In this document: piece by piece, positions 32,713 through 40,611 of the stretch
Layout of the letters: each line of letters begins with the position of its first letter
Position numbering within the stretch: the stretch's first letter is position 1
Assembly (NCBI GenBank): GCA_963695375.1
Contig: OY968767.1
Location: 496,001-560,000, forward strand
DNA: 64,000 nucleotides
Source: JACCVL01 sp963695375
GTDB lineage: Bacteria; Actinomycetota; Actinomycetes; Propionibacteriales; Nocardioidaceae
Direction of reading: 5' to 3'
Notes under the pieces: generated by a model
Database searches by the model: none
What the model saw: the letters and a program-made list of their open reading frames with translations, nothing else
Told to the model about the DNA's origin: nothing
Translations under genes and position numbers: made by a program

Positions 32713-33840
32713 GTGACCGACGCCTCCCTCACCCTCCCGCCCGACCTGCTGCCGCTCGACGGCCGCTTCGGCTCCGGTCCGTCCAAGATCCGACCGGAGG
32801 CGCTGACGGCCCTGGCCGGCACCGGCCAGCACCTGCTCGGGACGTCGCACCGCAAGCCGCCGGTGAAGGACACCGTGCGGCGGGTGCGAACCGGCCTGCG
32901 CGAGCTGTTCTCGCTGCCGGACGACTACGAGGTGGTGCTGGGAAACGGTGGCACGACCGCGTTCTGGGACGTCGCGACGTTCGGCCTGATCCGGGAGCGG
33001 AGCCAGCACCTGTCCTTCGGCGAGTTCTCGGCGAAGTTCGCCGCCGCCACCGCCGCGGCGCCGTTCCTCGCCGAGCCGTCGGTCGTGCAGTCCGCTCCCG
33101 GAACCCGGCCGGTCCCGGTGGCCGAGCCCGGCGTGGACGCCTACGCCTGGGCCCACAACGAGACCTCCACCGGCGTCCGGACCGAGACCCGGCGGGTCGA
33201 GGGCAGCGACGACGGGGCGCTGGTCCTCGTCGACGCCACCTCCGGGGCCGGTGGGATGCCGGTCGACGTCACCGAGGTGGACGCCTACTACTTCGCCCCA
33301 CAGAAGTGCTTCGCCTCCGACGGCGGGCTGTGGGTGGCGGTGCTGTCCCCGGCCGCGCTGCGGCGGGCCTCCGAGCTGAAGGACTCCGGCCGCTGGGCGC
33401 CTGCGTTCCTCGACCTGAGCACCGCCATCGACAACTCTCGACAGGACCAGACCTACAACACACCCTCGGTGGCGACGCTGTTCCTGCTGGCCGAGCAGGT
33501 GGCGTGGCTGAACGACCAGGGCGGCCTGTCGTGGGCGGTCGAGCGCACCTCCGACTCGTCGGACCGGCTCTACCGCTGGGCGGAGAAGACCTCCTACACC
33601 CGGCCGTTCGTCACCGATCCCGACTCCCGCTCGCTCGTCGTGTGCACGATCGACTTCGACGACGGTGTGGACGCCGCCGCGCTCGCCAAGGTCCTGCGGG
33701 CCAACGGCATCGTGGACGTCGAGCCCTACCGCAAGCTCGGCCGCAACCAACTGCGGGTGGCGACGTTCCCCGCGATCGAGCCCGCGGACGTCGAGGCACT
33801 GACCACCTGCATCGACTGGGTCGTCGAGCGGCTGGGGTGA
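32713..33840 (+). CDS. serC: Phosphoserine aminotransferase
   Basis: A 375-residue PLP enzyme of the actinobacterial SerC form, converting 3-phosphohydroxypyruvate to phosphoserine. Signatures: FGSGPSKIRPEAL, GTSHRKPPVK, LGNGGTTAFWD, WAHNETSTGV, VDATSGAGG and the PLP lysine Lys198 in FAPQKCFASDGG, then YNTPSVATLFLL. GTG at 32713. Preceded by a low-complexity repeat. PdxH at 30.7-31.4 kb supplies its cofactor. Confidence 0.96.
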   Translation: MTDASLTLPPDLLPLDGRFGSGPSKIRPEALTALAGTGQHLLGTSHRKPPVKDTVRRVRTGLRELFSLPDDYEVVLGNGGTTAFWDVATFGLIRERSQHLSFGEFSAKFAAATAAAPFLAEPSVVQSAPGTRPVPVAEPGVDAYAWAHNETSTGVRTETRRVEGSDDGALVLVDATSGAGGMPVDVTEVDAYYFAPQKCFASDGGLWVAVLSPAALRRASELKDSGRWAPAFLDLSTAIDNSRQDQTYNTPSVATLFLLAEQVAWLNDQGGLSWAVERTSDSSDRLYRWAEKTSYTRPFVTDPDSRSLVVCTIDFDDGVDAAALAKVLRANGIVDVEPYRKLGRNQLRVATFPAIEPADVEALTTCIDWVVERLG

Positions 33841-33870
33841 CCACGGCGCGCCCGGCTGCCCTCCAGCGGG

Positions 33871-34926
33871 CTAGCGGTGCCGGGTGCGCCGACGAGCGCG
33901 CACGACCAGCGCGGCGACGGCGACCACGACCACTCCGCTGCCGGCGGCGAGCCAGAGCTGCCAGTCGGCCGGCAGAGCTGCCGCGTCCTCGGCGTCGTCC
34001 GCTCCCGCCCGTGCCGGCGAGCCGTCCGATCCGCCAGCCGACGGGGTGGGCGCCGCTGGCTGCTCGGCGAGCCGGCTGAGCAGCCGCCTCGGCAGCGGCA
34101 CCACGTCGATCAGGGCCGGAGAGCCCTCGGATCCGGCCAGCAGCGTCCGGTCGTCCGGCAGGGCGGTGAGCGTCTCGCCCTGCTCCTGGCGCGGCATCGG
34201 GAACACCCCCACCAGGTCCCAGTCGGGGAGCCGGTAGACCCGGCCCTGGCCGTACGTACGGACGACGGCGACACCGCCGCGGGGCAGGGCGGTGGCGTCG
34301 GTGACCAGGCCGGGCACCCGCACCCCCGGCACGGGCTCCGGCACCACCGGGCCGCCCGGCGTCAGCGGGCTCGGCAGGCGCAGCACCTGACCGCCGAAGA
34401 GTCCCTTGGTGACGAGCCAGGCCGAACCGCTGACCGGGTCCACCAGCAGGGCCTCGACGTTCGGCCGGCCGGTGGCGTAGTCCAGCGGGTAGCGGGTGGG
34501 GGTGACGGTCGCGGCGCCGGGACCGGGCACGGGCAGGGCGTACAGCGCCGCGTCGGATCTCTCGTTCAGGTTGTCCCCGGTGTCGGCCACCCACAACTGT
34601 CGGCCGGAGACGGCCAGCGCCTCCGGGTCGAGGGTCTCGGGGTCGAGACCGGTGAGCTCCGTGGTGCCGACGACCTCGCCCCCGTCCCGCTCGACGACGT
34701 AGACCACGGGGTCGTTGCCGGAGTCGTTGATCGTGTACAGCAGGCCGCGGTCGGTCGGCGAGACGGCCAGGCCCGACGATTCGGTGATCCGGGGGTCGGT
34801 CACGACGATCTCCCCCGACGCGTCCTGCCCCCATGCCTGGGACCCGCCGGCACCGGTCGCCGCCAGCAGTGCCAGCAGGGCGGGCAGGCGGGCTGCGCGG
34901 AGCCTCCCCCGCAGGCTCCGACTCAC
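33871..34926 (-). CDS. Exported beta-propeller-like protein with C-terminal membrane anchor
   Basis: A 351-residue protein. A signal peptide (GRLRAARLPALLALLAATGAGG) precedes a domain with repeats such as ITESSGLAVSPTDRGLLYTINDSGN, PEALAVSGRQLWVADTGDN and NVEALLVDPVSGSAWLVTKG, the pattern of a YVTN/NHL-like propeller. A Pro/Ala/Ser linker leads to one helix (LWLAAGSGVVVVAVAALVV) and an Arg-rich tail, so the domain faces outside. Function unknown. GTG at 34926 overlaps the upstream methyltransferase stop as GTGA, so translation is coupled. Confidence 0.72.
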   Translation of the reverse strand: MSRSLRGRLRAARLPALLALLAATGAGGSQAWGQDASGEIVVTDPRITESSGLAVSPTDRGLLYTINDSGNDPVVYVVERDGGEVVGTTELTGLDPETLDPEALAVSGRQLWVADTGDNLNERSDAALYALPVPGPGAATVTPTRYPLDYATGRPNVEALLVDPVSGSAWLVTKGLFGGQVLRLPSPLTPGGPVVPEPVPGVRVPGLVTDATALPRGGVAVVRTYGQGRVYRLPDWDLVGVFPMPRQEQGETLTALPDDRTLLAGSEGSPALIDVVPLPRRLLSRLAEQPAAPTPSAGGSDGSPARAGADDAEDAAALPADWQLWLAAGSGVVVVAVAALVVRARRRTRHR

Positions 34927-36176
34927 CGTGACCGCGCCGCCTCGACCGGCGCGGCCGGTGCCTCCGGTCCGAGCCCGATCAACTCCTCCAGCCGGGACCG
35001 GACCTGCCACTCGCCGACCAGCCGGCCGTAGTCGGCCAGGGTGTCGGCCGAGCCGGTCGAGCCGGTGCGGACGGCTCGCAGCAGACTGTTGCGGGGGGTG
35101 TGCCGGCTGTCGACGAAGTCGACCACCTCGACCCGGTAGCCGTGCAGCCGGAGCAGGGCCGCCCGGAGCGCGTCGGTCAAGGTGTCGGCCAGCCGTTCGC
35201 GCAGGATGCCGTGCCGCGTCAGCAACCCGTACGGTGCCGGCGCCGGCTGCCGGCGCAGCTGAGCCTGCAGGTGGTGGTGGCAGCACGGGGCAGCCAGCAC
35301 CAGCGGCGACCGCCACCGCACCGCCCGCGCGAGTGCGTCGTCCGTCGCGGTGTCACAGGCGTGCAGCGCCAGCACCACCTCGGGGGCGGGGTCGAGGGGC
35401 ACCGAGGAGATGGCGCCGTCCACGAACCGCAGCCCGGTCGTCAGCAGCACCTCCGCCAGCTCGGTGTTGCGGCGGCGGGCCTGCTGCTTGACGTCGACGC
35501 CGGTCATCTCGAGCGGCAGGCCGCGCTCCTGGGTGAGCCAGCGGTAGGCGGCGAACGTGAGATAGGCGTTGCCACAGCCGAGGTCGGCCACCCGCAGCGG
35601 GGAGTCCACCGTCGGGGTCCGCAGCAGGCCGGTCGCCAGCGCGTCGTCGACCACCGTGGCGAGCTGGCGACAGAACTCCTCCACCTGACGGTGCTTGTCC
35701 CGCCGGGACGGCTTGATCCGGCCGCGCTCGTCGCTGATCCCGACGGCGACCAGCCAGGCGTCGGCAGGATCGAGCACGCGCTCCTTGGCCCGGTCGTGCG
35801 GCCGCGCATCCCCGGTCGGCGGCCGCGCCGGCGGGGCGGACTCGTGCAGCTGTCCCTCGCCGCGCTTGGTCACCCGCAGCTGCAGGGTGGTGGACCGTGT
35901 CTGCACGTGCCAGCTGGTGAATCCCGTCCCGAGCAGCTCGTCGACCAGCCGCACGGCAGGCGCGCCCGCACCGACGTTTCGGGCGTGCGCCTGGGTCTGG
36001 TCGAACGACGTGACCTGGAGGTGCCGGCCGGCGCGCAGGTCCACGGGCCGGACCTCCACCCGGCGCCAGGGCTGGTCCATGTGCCGCCGGCGGCCGGACG
36101 CCACCGCCCGGATCAGGTCGTCGGCCAACAACGCGCCCCGGAGGCGGGTGAGCGCCTGCTCGAGCGGGACCACCAC
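34923..36176 (-). CDS. SAM-dependent methyltransferase with C-terminal CCHH motif
   Basis: A 417-residue protein. The methyltransferase core is residues 190-320: motif I VADLGCGNAYLTFAAY, then TGVDVKQQARRRN, LALHACDTATDDAL and the unusual PCCHHHLQ, typical of the Methyltransf_25/GSTCD-type group often annotated only as SAM-dependent methyltransferase. An N-terminal domain (AGRHLQVTSFDQTQAHARN) may bind RNA or protein. Target unknown. Two adjacent GTG codons at 36176 and 36173 are possible starts. The coupled downstream propeller protein and the tiny membrane peptide upstream form a likely operon. Confidence 0.8.
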   Translation of the reverse strand: MVVPLEQALTRLRGALLADDLIRAVASGRRRHMDQPWRRVEVRPVDLRAGRHLQVTSFDQTQAHARNVGAGAPAVRLVDELLGTGFTSWHVQTRSTTLQLRVTKRGEGQLHESAPPARPPTGDARPHDRAKERVLDPADAWLVAVGISDERGRIKPSRRDKHRQVEEFCRQLATVVDDALATGLLRTPTVDSPLRVADLGCGNAYLTFAAYRWLTQERGLPLEMTGVDVKQQARRRNTELAEVLLTTGLRFVDGAISSVPLDPAPEVVLALHACDTATDDALARAVRWRSPLVLAAPCCHHHLQAQLRRQPAPAPYGLLTRHGILRERLADTLTDALRAALLRLHGYRVEVVDFVDSRHTPRNSLLRAVRTGSTGSADTLADYGRLVGEWQVRSRLEELIGLGPEAPAAPVEAARSR

Positions 36177-36183
36177 CGCCCCG

Positions 36184-36270
36184 TCACCGCCCCACCGCGA
36201 CGACGATCACCACGAGCAGCAGGACCACCAGCAGTCCGGGGATGACCAGACGGCGGTGGCGGGGGTTCAC
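36184..36270 (-). CDS. Tiny single-span membrane peptide (28 residues)
   Basis: GTG at 36270, TGA at 36186-36184. The product starts VNPRHRR (positive, cytoplasmic) followed by a single strongly hydrophobic helix (LVIPGLLVVLLLVVIVVAVG) and a final Arg. The stop is seven bases before the GTG of the methyltransferase. No strong ribosome site. The lone charge arrangement and tight spacing make it more than chance, but expression is unproven. Confidence 0.45.
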   Translation of the reverse strand: MNPRHRRLVIPGLLVVLLLVVIVVAVGR

Positions 36271-36305
36271 CCGGCGAGTCTAGTGAGCCCACCGCGCCTG
36301 CCGGT

Positions 36306-36896
36306 CTAGCCGTCCGCGCCCTCGCGCGGCGCGGTGAACGCGTAGCGCTCCACGTCCGCCCACTCGTCCGCCGCCCCATCCGAGCCGGGCACCCAGCGGA
36401 CCACCCGCAGGTCGTCGGCCACCCACGGCACGCCGTTGTACGTCGCCAGGGCGGCGGCCGCGTCACGCGCGTCGAAGGGCGCGATCGTCTCGTGCGCGAT
36501 CGTGATGCTCGCCCGGAACGAGCGCCGGTCGAGGAAGAGGCCGTGCTTCTGGACCAGCGCGGGTATCGCGTTGGCGAGGCTCCACAGCTCGTCGATGTCT
36601 CCGGCGAGGCCGACCTGCAGCGTCGAGGCCTGGTCGTCGTTCGGCACCGCCTCGACCCCGGCCATCCGCAGGCTCAGCGGCGGACAGTAGCGACCGATCT
36701 CGGTCAGCGTCTCCTTGACCGCGGCCGCCTCGCCCAAGCCGAGGTTGCCGAAGTACGCCAGTCGGAGGTGCCACAGATGCCGCGGCATCCAGGGGACGTG
36801 CGGCGCGACCTGGGTGGCCTGCTCGACCGCCACCGCGAGATCCGCGACCACGTGCGGCGGTGGAGTGATCAAGGCGTACAAGCGCATGGCGCTCAC
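36306..36896 (-). CDS. 2'-5' RNA ligase / 2H phosphoesterase-like protein with altered motifs
   Basis: A 196-residue protein resembling LigT/ThpR of the 2H phosphoesterase superfamily: MRLYALITPPPHVVADL at the start, PWMPRHLWHLRLAYFGNLG and the second motif region SFRASITIAHETIAPF. The family's two His-x-Thr/Ser motifs should read HLTLAFLG and HLTLAR. Here the first is HLRL (Thr changed to Arg) and the second SITI (His changed to Ser), so catalysis is doubtful. It could be a nucleotide- or RNA-binding relative. GTG at 36896 or ATG at 36887. Located between an MFS gene and the methyltransferase operon. Confidence 0.72.
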   Translation of the reverse strand: MSAMRLYALITPPPHVVADLAVAVEQATQVAPHVPWMPRHLWHLRLAYFGNLGLGEAAAVKETLTEIGRYCPPLSLRMAGVEAVPNDDQASTLQVGLAGDIDELWSLANAIPALVQKHGLFLDRRSFRASITIAHETIAPFDARDAAAALATYNGVPWVADDLRVVRWVPGSDGAADEWADVERYAFTAPREGADG

Positions 36897-36919
36897 TGTG
36901 GCAGAGGCCGCGTGCGCCG

Positions 36920-38236
36920 TCAGGTCGGCGCGCGCTCCGACCGGTCGAACGTCGGCGCCGAGGCCGTCCGAACGTCCAGCGCCGGGTGCCGGCCGAAGTG
37001 CGCCCGGATCACGAGCCCGTTGTGCCGGGCGAAGACGGCGACTGCGAGCAGGGTGCCGACGAGGGCGACGCCACCACCGCCGATCAGGGTCCAGCGAGCG
37101 CCGAACTGCTCGCCGACCCAGCCGACGATCGGTGCCCCGAGCGGGGTGCCGCCCATGAAGATCATCATGTAAAGAGCCGCCACCCGGCCACGCATCTCCG
37201 GCGCCACTGCGAGCTGCATGGTCGCGTTGGCCGAGGTGATGACCGTGAGCGCGGCGATCCCGACCAGTGGCAGCCAGGCGGCGAACGTGACGTAGCTCGG
37301 CATCAGGCCGGCAGCCATCTCCGCCACGCAGAAGGCGACCGCCGCTCCGACCACGAGCCGGCCGCGCGGCCGGGCCCGGCGCGCGGCCAGCAGCGCCCCC
37401 GCCAGCGAACCGACGGCCATGATCGAGCCGAGCATCCCGTACGCGCCGGCCCCCTTGTCGAACACCTCGGTGGCCATCAGCGCCGTCGTCATCTGGAAGT
37501 TCAACCCGAAGGTGCCGACGAAGAAGACGATCGCCAGCACCATCATCAGATCCGGCCGGCTGCGGACGTAGCGGAGACCGTCCCGGATCGCACCGGGTCC
37601 GCGGGCGACCGGAGCCGACGGGTGCAACCGGGTGGGGTCGAGCGCCCGGAGGGAGCCCACGACGGCGAGGTAGCTGACCGCGTTCAGCCCGATCACCCAG
37701 CCGGTGGCCTCCGACCCACCGCCGAGCCCGGCGATCAGCCCACCCGCCAGCGCCGGGCCCACGACGCGGGCGAGGTTGAACGACGCAGAGTTCAGGCCGA
37801 CCGCGTTGGTCAGGTCGTCCGGGCCGACCATCTCCACGACGAAGGACTGCCGGGCGGGACCGTCGAACGCGGTGCCGATCCCGAACAGGAGCGCCAGGAC
37901 GTAGACGTGCCAGGGCTGGGCGAGCCCGGTGACCGCCAGCAGACCCAGGACGCCGGCCGGCACCGCCATCGCCAGCTGGGTGGCGATCAGGACGGTGCGC
38001 TTGGGGAAGCGGTCGGCCACCACGCCCGCCACCGGGGAGAGCAGCAGGATCGGCAGGAACTGCAGGCCGGTGGTGATCCCGAGGGCGGCACCGCTGCCAC
38101 CGGTCAACTGCAGCACCAGCCAGTCCTGGCCCACCCGCTGCATCCAGGTGCCGGTGTTGGAGACCAGCGCGCCGGTGGCGTAGAGCCGGTAGTTGCGGAT
38201 GCCGAGGGCTCGGAAGGTCCGCCTCACCGCGACCAC
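36920..38236 (-). CDS. MFS efflux transporter (EntS/MFS_3 type)
   Basis: A 438-residue permease with 12 predicted helices. RTFRALGIRNYRLYATGALVS and TWMQRVGQDWLVLQLTGGS open the MFS_3 (enterobactin exporter-like) subfamily; VAGVVADRFPKRTVLI is the loop 2-3 motif. C-terminal Arg-rich tail. Substrate unknown; exporters of this group handle siderophores or drugs. GTG at 38236 (38227 also possible). A MarR regulator lies 34 bases upstream on the same strand, so transport is probably under MarR control. The iron link is only suggestive given ideR elsewhere. Confidence 0.88.
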   Translation of the reverse strand: MVAVRRTFRALGIRNYRLYATGALVSNTGTWMQRVGQDWLVLQLTGGSGAALGITTGLQFLPILLLSPVAGVVADRFPKRTVLIATQLAMAVPAGVLGLLAVTGLAQPWHVYVLALLFGIGTAFDGPARQSFVVEMVGPDDLTNAVGLNSASFNLARVVGPALAGGLIAGLGGGSEATGWVIGLNAVSYLAVVGSLRALDPTRLHPSAPVARGPGAIRDGLRYVRSRPDLMMVLAIVFFVGTFGLNFQMTTALMATEVFDKGAGAYGMLGSIMAVGSLAGALLAARRARPRGRLVVGAAVAFCVAEMAAGLMPSYVTFAAWLPLVGIAALTVITSANATMQLAVAPEMRGRVAALYMMIFMGGTPLGAPIVGWVGEQFGARWTLIGGGGVALVGTLLAVAVFARHNGLVIRAHFGRHPALDVRTASAPTFDRSERAPT

Positions 38237-38270
38237 CTACAGGCCACGGATCGCCCGGCGCAGCACCGGG

Positions 38271-38714
38271 TCACGACTGCGCCAGCTCGTCCAGCAGCCG
38301 TGCGGCCCGGCGCAGCAGCTCGCGCTGCTCGGGGTCCAAGGCACGCATCCGTTGGGCGAGCCAGGCGTCCCGCCGACGCCGCTCGGTGTCGAGCACGGCG
38401 GCTCCCTGCTCGGACAGGCGCAGCACCACCTGCCGGCCGTCGGTGTCGTGGGCCTCGCGTCGCACCATCCCGGTCTCGACCAGCGCGTTGACGGTGCGCG
38501 TCATCGAGGGCGGTTGCACCTTCTCGTAGGCGGCCAGCGCGCCGGTCGGCAGCGGACCGTGCCGGCGCAGGGTGCCCAGCGCGGACAGCTGGGTGGCGGT
38601 GAGGTCGGAGTCGCGCTCCTGCCGGAGTCGACGCGACAGCCGCGTCACCGAGACCGCGAGCACGCTGGCCAGGCCGGCGTGGCTGCGTACGGCACGGGCG
38701 GCATCGGCAGGCAC
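38271..38714 (-). CDS. MarR family transcriptional regulator
   Basis: A 147-residue winged-helix repressor. The DNA-binding part is LTATQLSALGTLRRHGPLPTGALAAYEKVQPPSMTRTVNALVETGMVRREAHDTDGRQ, with the wing DTDGRQVVLRLSEQG typical of MarR. Flanking helices mediate dimerisation. A perfect dyad TTAGC-CAT-GCTAA lies 19 bases before the start, so it likely represses itself and the downstream MFS gene, relieved by a ligand. GTG start at 38714. Confidence 0.93.
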   Translation of the reverse strand: MPADAARAVRSHAGLASVLAVSVTRLSRRLRQERDSDLTATQLSALGTLRRHGPLPTGALAAYEKVQPPSMTRTVNALVETGMVRREAHDTDGRQVVLRLSEQGAAVLDTERRRRDAWLAQRMRALDPEQRELLRRAARLLDELAQS

Positions 38715-38732
38715 GTCCGGCAGCCTACCTCG

Positions 38733-38745
38733 TTAGCCATGCTAA
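38733..38745. promoter_or_regulatory. Putative MarR operator TTAGC-CAT-GCTAA
   Basis: A perfect 5+5 dyad at 38733-38737 and 38741-38745 in an AT-richer spot, 19 bases before the marR start. Similar TTAGC-type half-sites are common for MarR proteins in high-GC actinobacteria. It also lies 46 bases upstream of the rightward DUF2530 gene, which might share it. Confidence 0.55.
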
Positions 38746-38790
38746 ACAAGTGCAGCCGGGGCGGGCCAGCTCGGGCCACTGGTTGCCGCC

Positions 38791-39261
38791 GTGACCTACC
38801 CTGGCAGTGTGGACCAGCCGGACGCCTCCGAGTCCCGCCCCCGGGGAGGCCGTCGATCGAGCCCGCGGGCCCGGGTGCACGAGAAGGTTCAGGATCGCGT
38901 CGAGCAGCTGAAGGAGAGTGGCGAGCTGCTGAAGCCGGCGACCCCCCACGAGTTCGGCCGCCCGGACGTCACCGAGCACGAGTTCGCGAACCGGACGTAC
39001 CTGGTCGCCGAGGTGGAACCGCTGGACGTGGACGGGGTGCGGACCATCGGGTTCGGCGCCCTGCTCTGGCTGGTCGCGTTCGTCGCTCTGCTGCCGTTCC
39101 TCGCAGCCCTGCAGGACGCCGGGCGGCTGTGGTGGCTCTGGACCTGCCTGGCGGGCTTCGGGCTCGGCCTGGTCGGCTGGGAGTACTGTCGGCGCCGGCG
39201 GGCACACCTGCGTGGCCGTCGCACGCCTCCCGAGGGCGGCGAACCCGAGCCGGCCGGCTGA
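38791..39261 (+). CDS. DUF2530 membrane protein
   Basis: A 156-residue protein with the DUF2530 signature VEPLDVDGVRTIGFGALLWLVAFVALLPF and WWLWTCLAGFGLGLVGWEYCRRRR, giving two membrane helices. The N-terminal 70 residues are hydrophilic with a coiled-coil-like HEKVQDRVEQLKESGELL segment longer than most family members. Function unknown. GTG at 38791 or 38809. Common neighbour of MarR and DUF3027 genes in actinobacteria. Confidence 0.85.
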   Translation: MTYPGSVDQPDASESRPRGGRRSSPRARVHEKVQDRVEQLKESGELLKPATPHEFGRPDVTEHEFANRTYLVAEVEPLDVDGVRTIGFGALLWLVAFVALLPFLAALQDAGRLWWLWTCLAGFGLGLVGWEYCRRRRAHLRGRRTPPEGGEPEPAG

Positions 39262-39289
39262 GCCGGCGGCAGACAAGGAGCCTCGCGCG

Positions 39290-39697
39290 GTGGACTGGAC
39301 GCTGGAGGTGGTGGTGCTCCCCGTCAGCGACATCGATCGCTCGATCGCGTTCTACCGAGACCAGGTCGGCTTCGCTCTCGACCACGACACGCGAACCGAC
39401 CAGATGCACGTCGCGCAGCTGACTCCCCGAGGCTCCGGGTGCTCGATCGTGGTCGGAGACCTCCCGGCGCAGGCAGAGATGGCGCCGGGCTCGATGCGCG
39501 GACTGCAGCTGTGCGTCGCCGACGCCGAGGCCGCTCGTGCCGAACTCGTCGACCGCGGGGTCGAGGTCGGCGACATCACCGTGTTCGACGAGCGGGACGG
39601 CGGGACGTTCTTCGGCTTCAGCGACCCGGACGGCAACAGCTGGGCGGTGCAACAGCTCCGCGCCAGAGCGGACAAGCCACTGCTCAGTCCCAGCTGA
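39290..39697 (+). CDS. VOC (glyoxalase-like) family protein
   Basis: A 135-residue vicinal-oxygen-chelate fold protein: LEVVVLPVSDIDRSIAFYRDQVGF, MHVAQLTPRGSGCSIVVGD, MRGLQLCVADAEAARAEL and TFFGFSDPDGNSWAVQQ. Metal ligands may be His (in QMHV) and Glu, but substrates range from methylglyoxal adducts to antibiotics. AAGGAG nine bases before the GTG at 39290 fixes the start. The end overlaps the convergent DUF3027 gene by 14 bases. Confidence 0.88.
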   Translation: MDWTLEVVVLPVSDIDRSIAFYRDQVGFALDHDTRTDQMHVAQLTPRGSGCSIVVGDLPAQAEMAPGSMRGLQLCVADAEAARAELVDRGVEVGDITVFDERDGGTFFGFSDPDGNSWAVQQLRARADKPLLSPS

Positions 39698-40487
39698 GGG
39701 GCGCGTAGGCGACCGTGTCGACGACCGGCTCGGGCAGCCGCTGCTCGGTCCGCGCGGCCGGCATCCGTACGTCCGAGTGCCCCCCGCACCCGTGGTCGAG
39801 CGCCACCACCCCGCCGTCGTCTGCGACGTTGCCGTTGGCGCACACGCCGAAGAGCAGGCCGAGCGGCCCCCCGAGGCGCAGCAGGAAGCCGCAGCTCACG
39901 CACCGGCCCGGCGCCCCCTCGGCCACGGCGGCGGCGGGTCCGCGGTCACTGTCGTACCACCGCTCGGCGGCGGCATCGCGACCCTCCAGCGACAGCACGC
40001 GTTCGCGGCCCAGGCCGACCTCGTCCACGACCGCGCGCACCGACCGGTCGTCGCGGAGCGGCTCGGTCGCCGGGTCACCCGCGAGCCAGCCGGGAACCAG
40101 CCGCGCGTCGTCGTCCTCGACCGGGAGCAGGTCCCCAGGCCCGATGTCACCCGGCTCCAGCCGTTCGGACCAGGGCACCCACGGCGGGGCCACGATCGCG
40201 TCTGGTCCCGGGATCAGCACGACCTCGTTGACGGTGACGGTTCGCTGCCGGGAGGCCCGGCTGACGGTGACCGACCACTGCCAGCCGCGGTACCCGCGCT
40301 GCGTGCTCGCGAACAGGTGGCTCACGACGCGATCGCCCTCGACCCGATGACCCTGGTGCTCGCCGACGGCCCCGGCTCCCCCCGCGTCGACGGCGGCGGC
40401 GCGCGCCTCGTCCACAGCCGTCACCACGGCGGCATCGGCGCGGTTTCGGACGGCACTCTGGGGGGTCGGCACGGCGACGATCCTCAC
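39684..40487 (-). CDS. DUF3027 family protein
   Basis: A 267-residue actinobacterial protein. VTVSRASRQRTVTVNEVVLIPGPDAIVAPPWVPWSERLEPGDIGPGDLLP is the DUF3027 core, followed by a C-terminal part with GRCVSCGFLLRLGGPLGLLFGVCANG and DHGCGGHS, whose cysteines and histidines may bind zinc. Conserved in many actinobacteria next to MFS and cold-shock genes; function not known. Divergent from the MFS gene at 40612. Confidence 0.9.
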   Translation of the reverse strand: MRIVAVPTPQSAVRNRADAAVVTAVDEARAAAVDAGGAGAVGEHQGHRVEGDRVVSHLFASTQRGYRGWQWSVTVSRASRQRTVTVNEVVLIPGPDAIVAPPWVPWSERLEPGDIGPGDLLPVEDDDARLVPGWLAGDPATEPLRDDRSVRAVVDEVGLGRERVLSLEGRDAAAERWYDSDRGPAAAVAEGAPGRCVSCGFLLRLGGPLGLLFGVCANGNVADDGGVVALDHGCGGHSDVRMPAARTEQRLPEPVVDTVAYAPLSWD

Positions 40488-40611
40488 ACACCGACACGGC
40501 GGCGGGCCAGCAGACCCGGTGCCGACCGGGCCTGGCGACCCCGCCCCGCGAGCAGCAGCCGGCGCGCGCTGGCCGCGCGCTCCGCGGCGTCCGGTGCGGC
40601 AGGATTGTCAG

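Noticed and set aside
29785..33750. A 1321-codon leftward open frame opposite citA, serC and the glucosidase
   Set aside because: It is GC-rich antisense shadow; only the pdxH segment on this strand, in its own frame, has family motifs.
34923..35316. Upstream extension of the propeller protein frame into the methyltransferase gene
   Set aside because: Low-complexity shadow of the methyltransferase; the signal peptide starts at GTG 34926 with a GTGA overlap.
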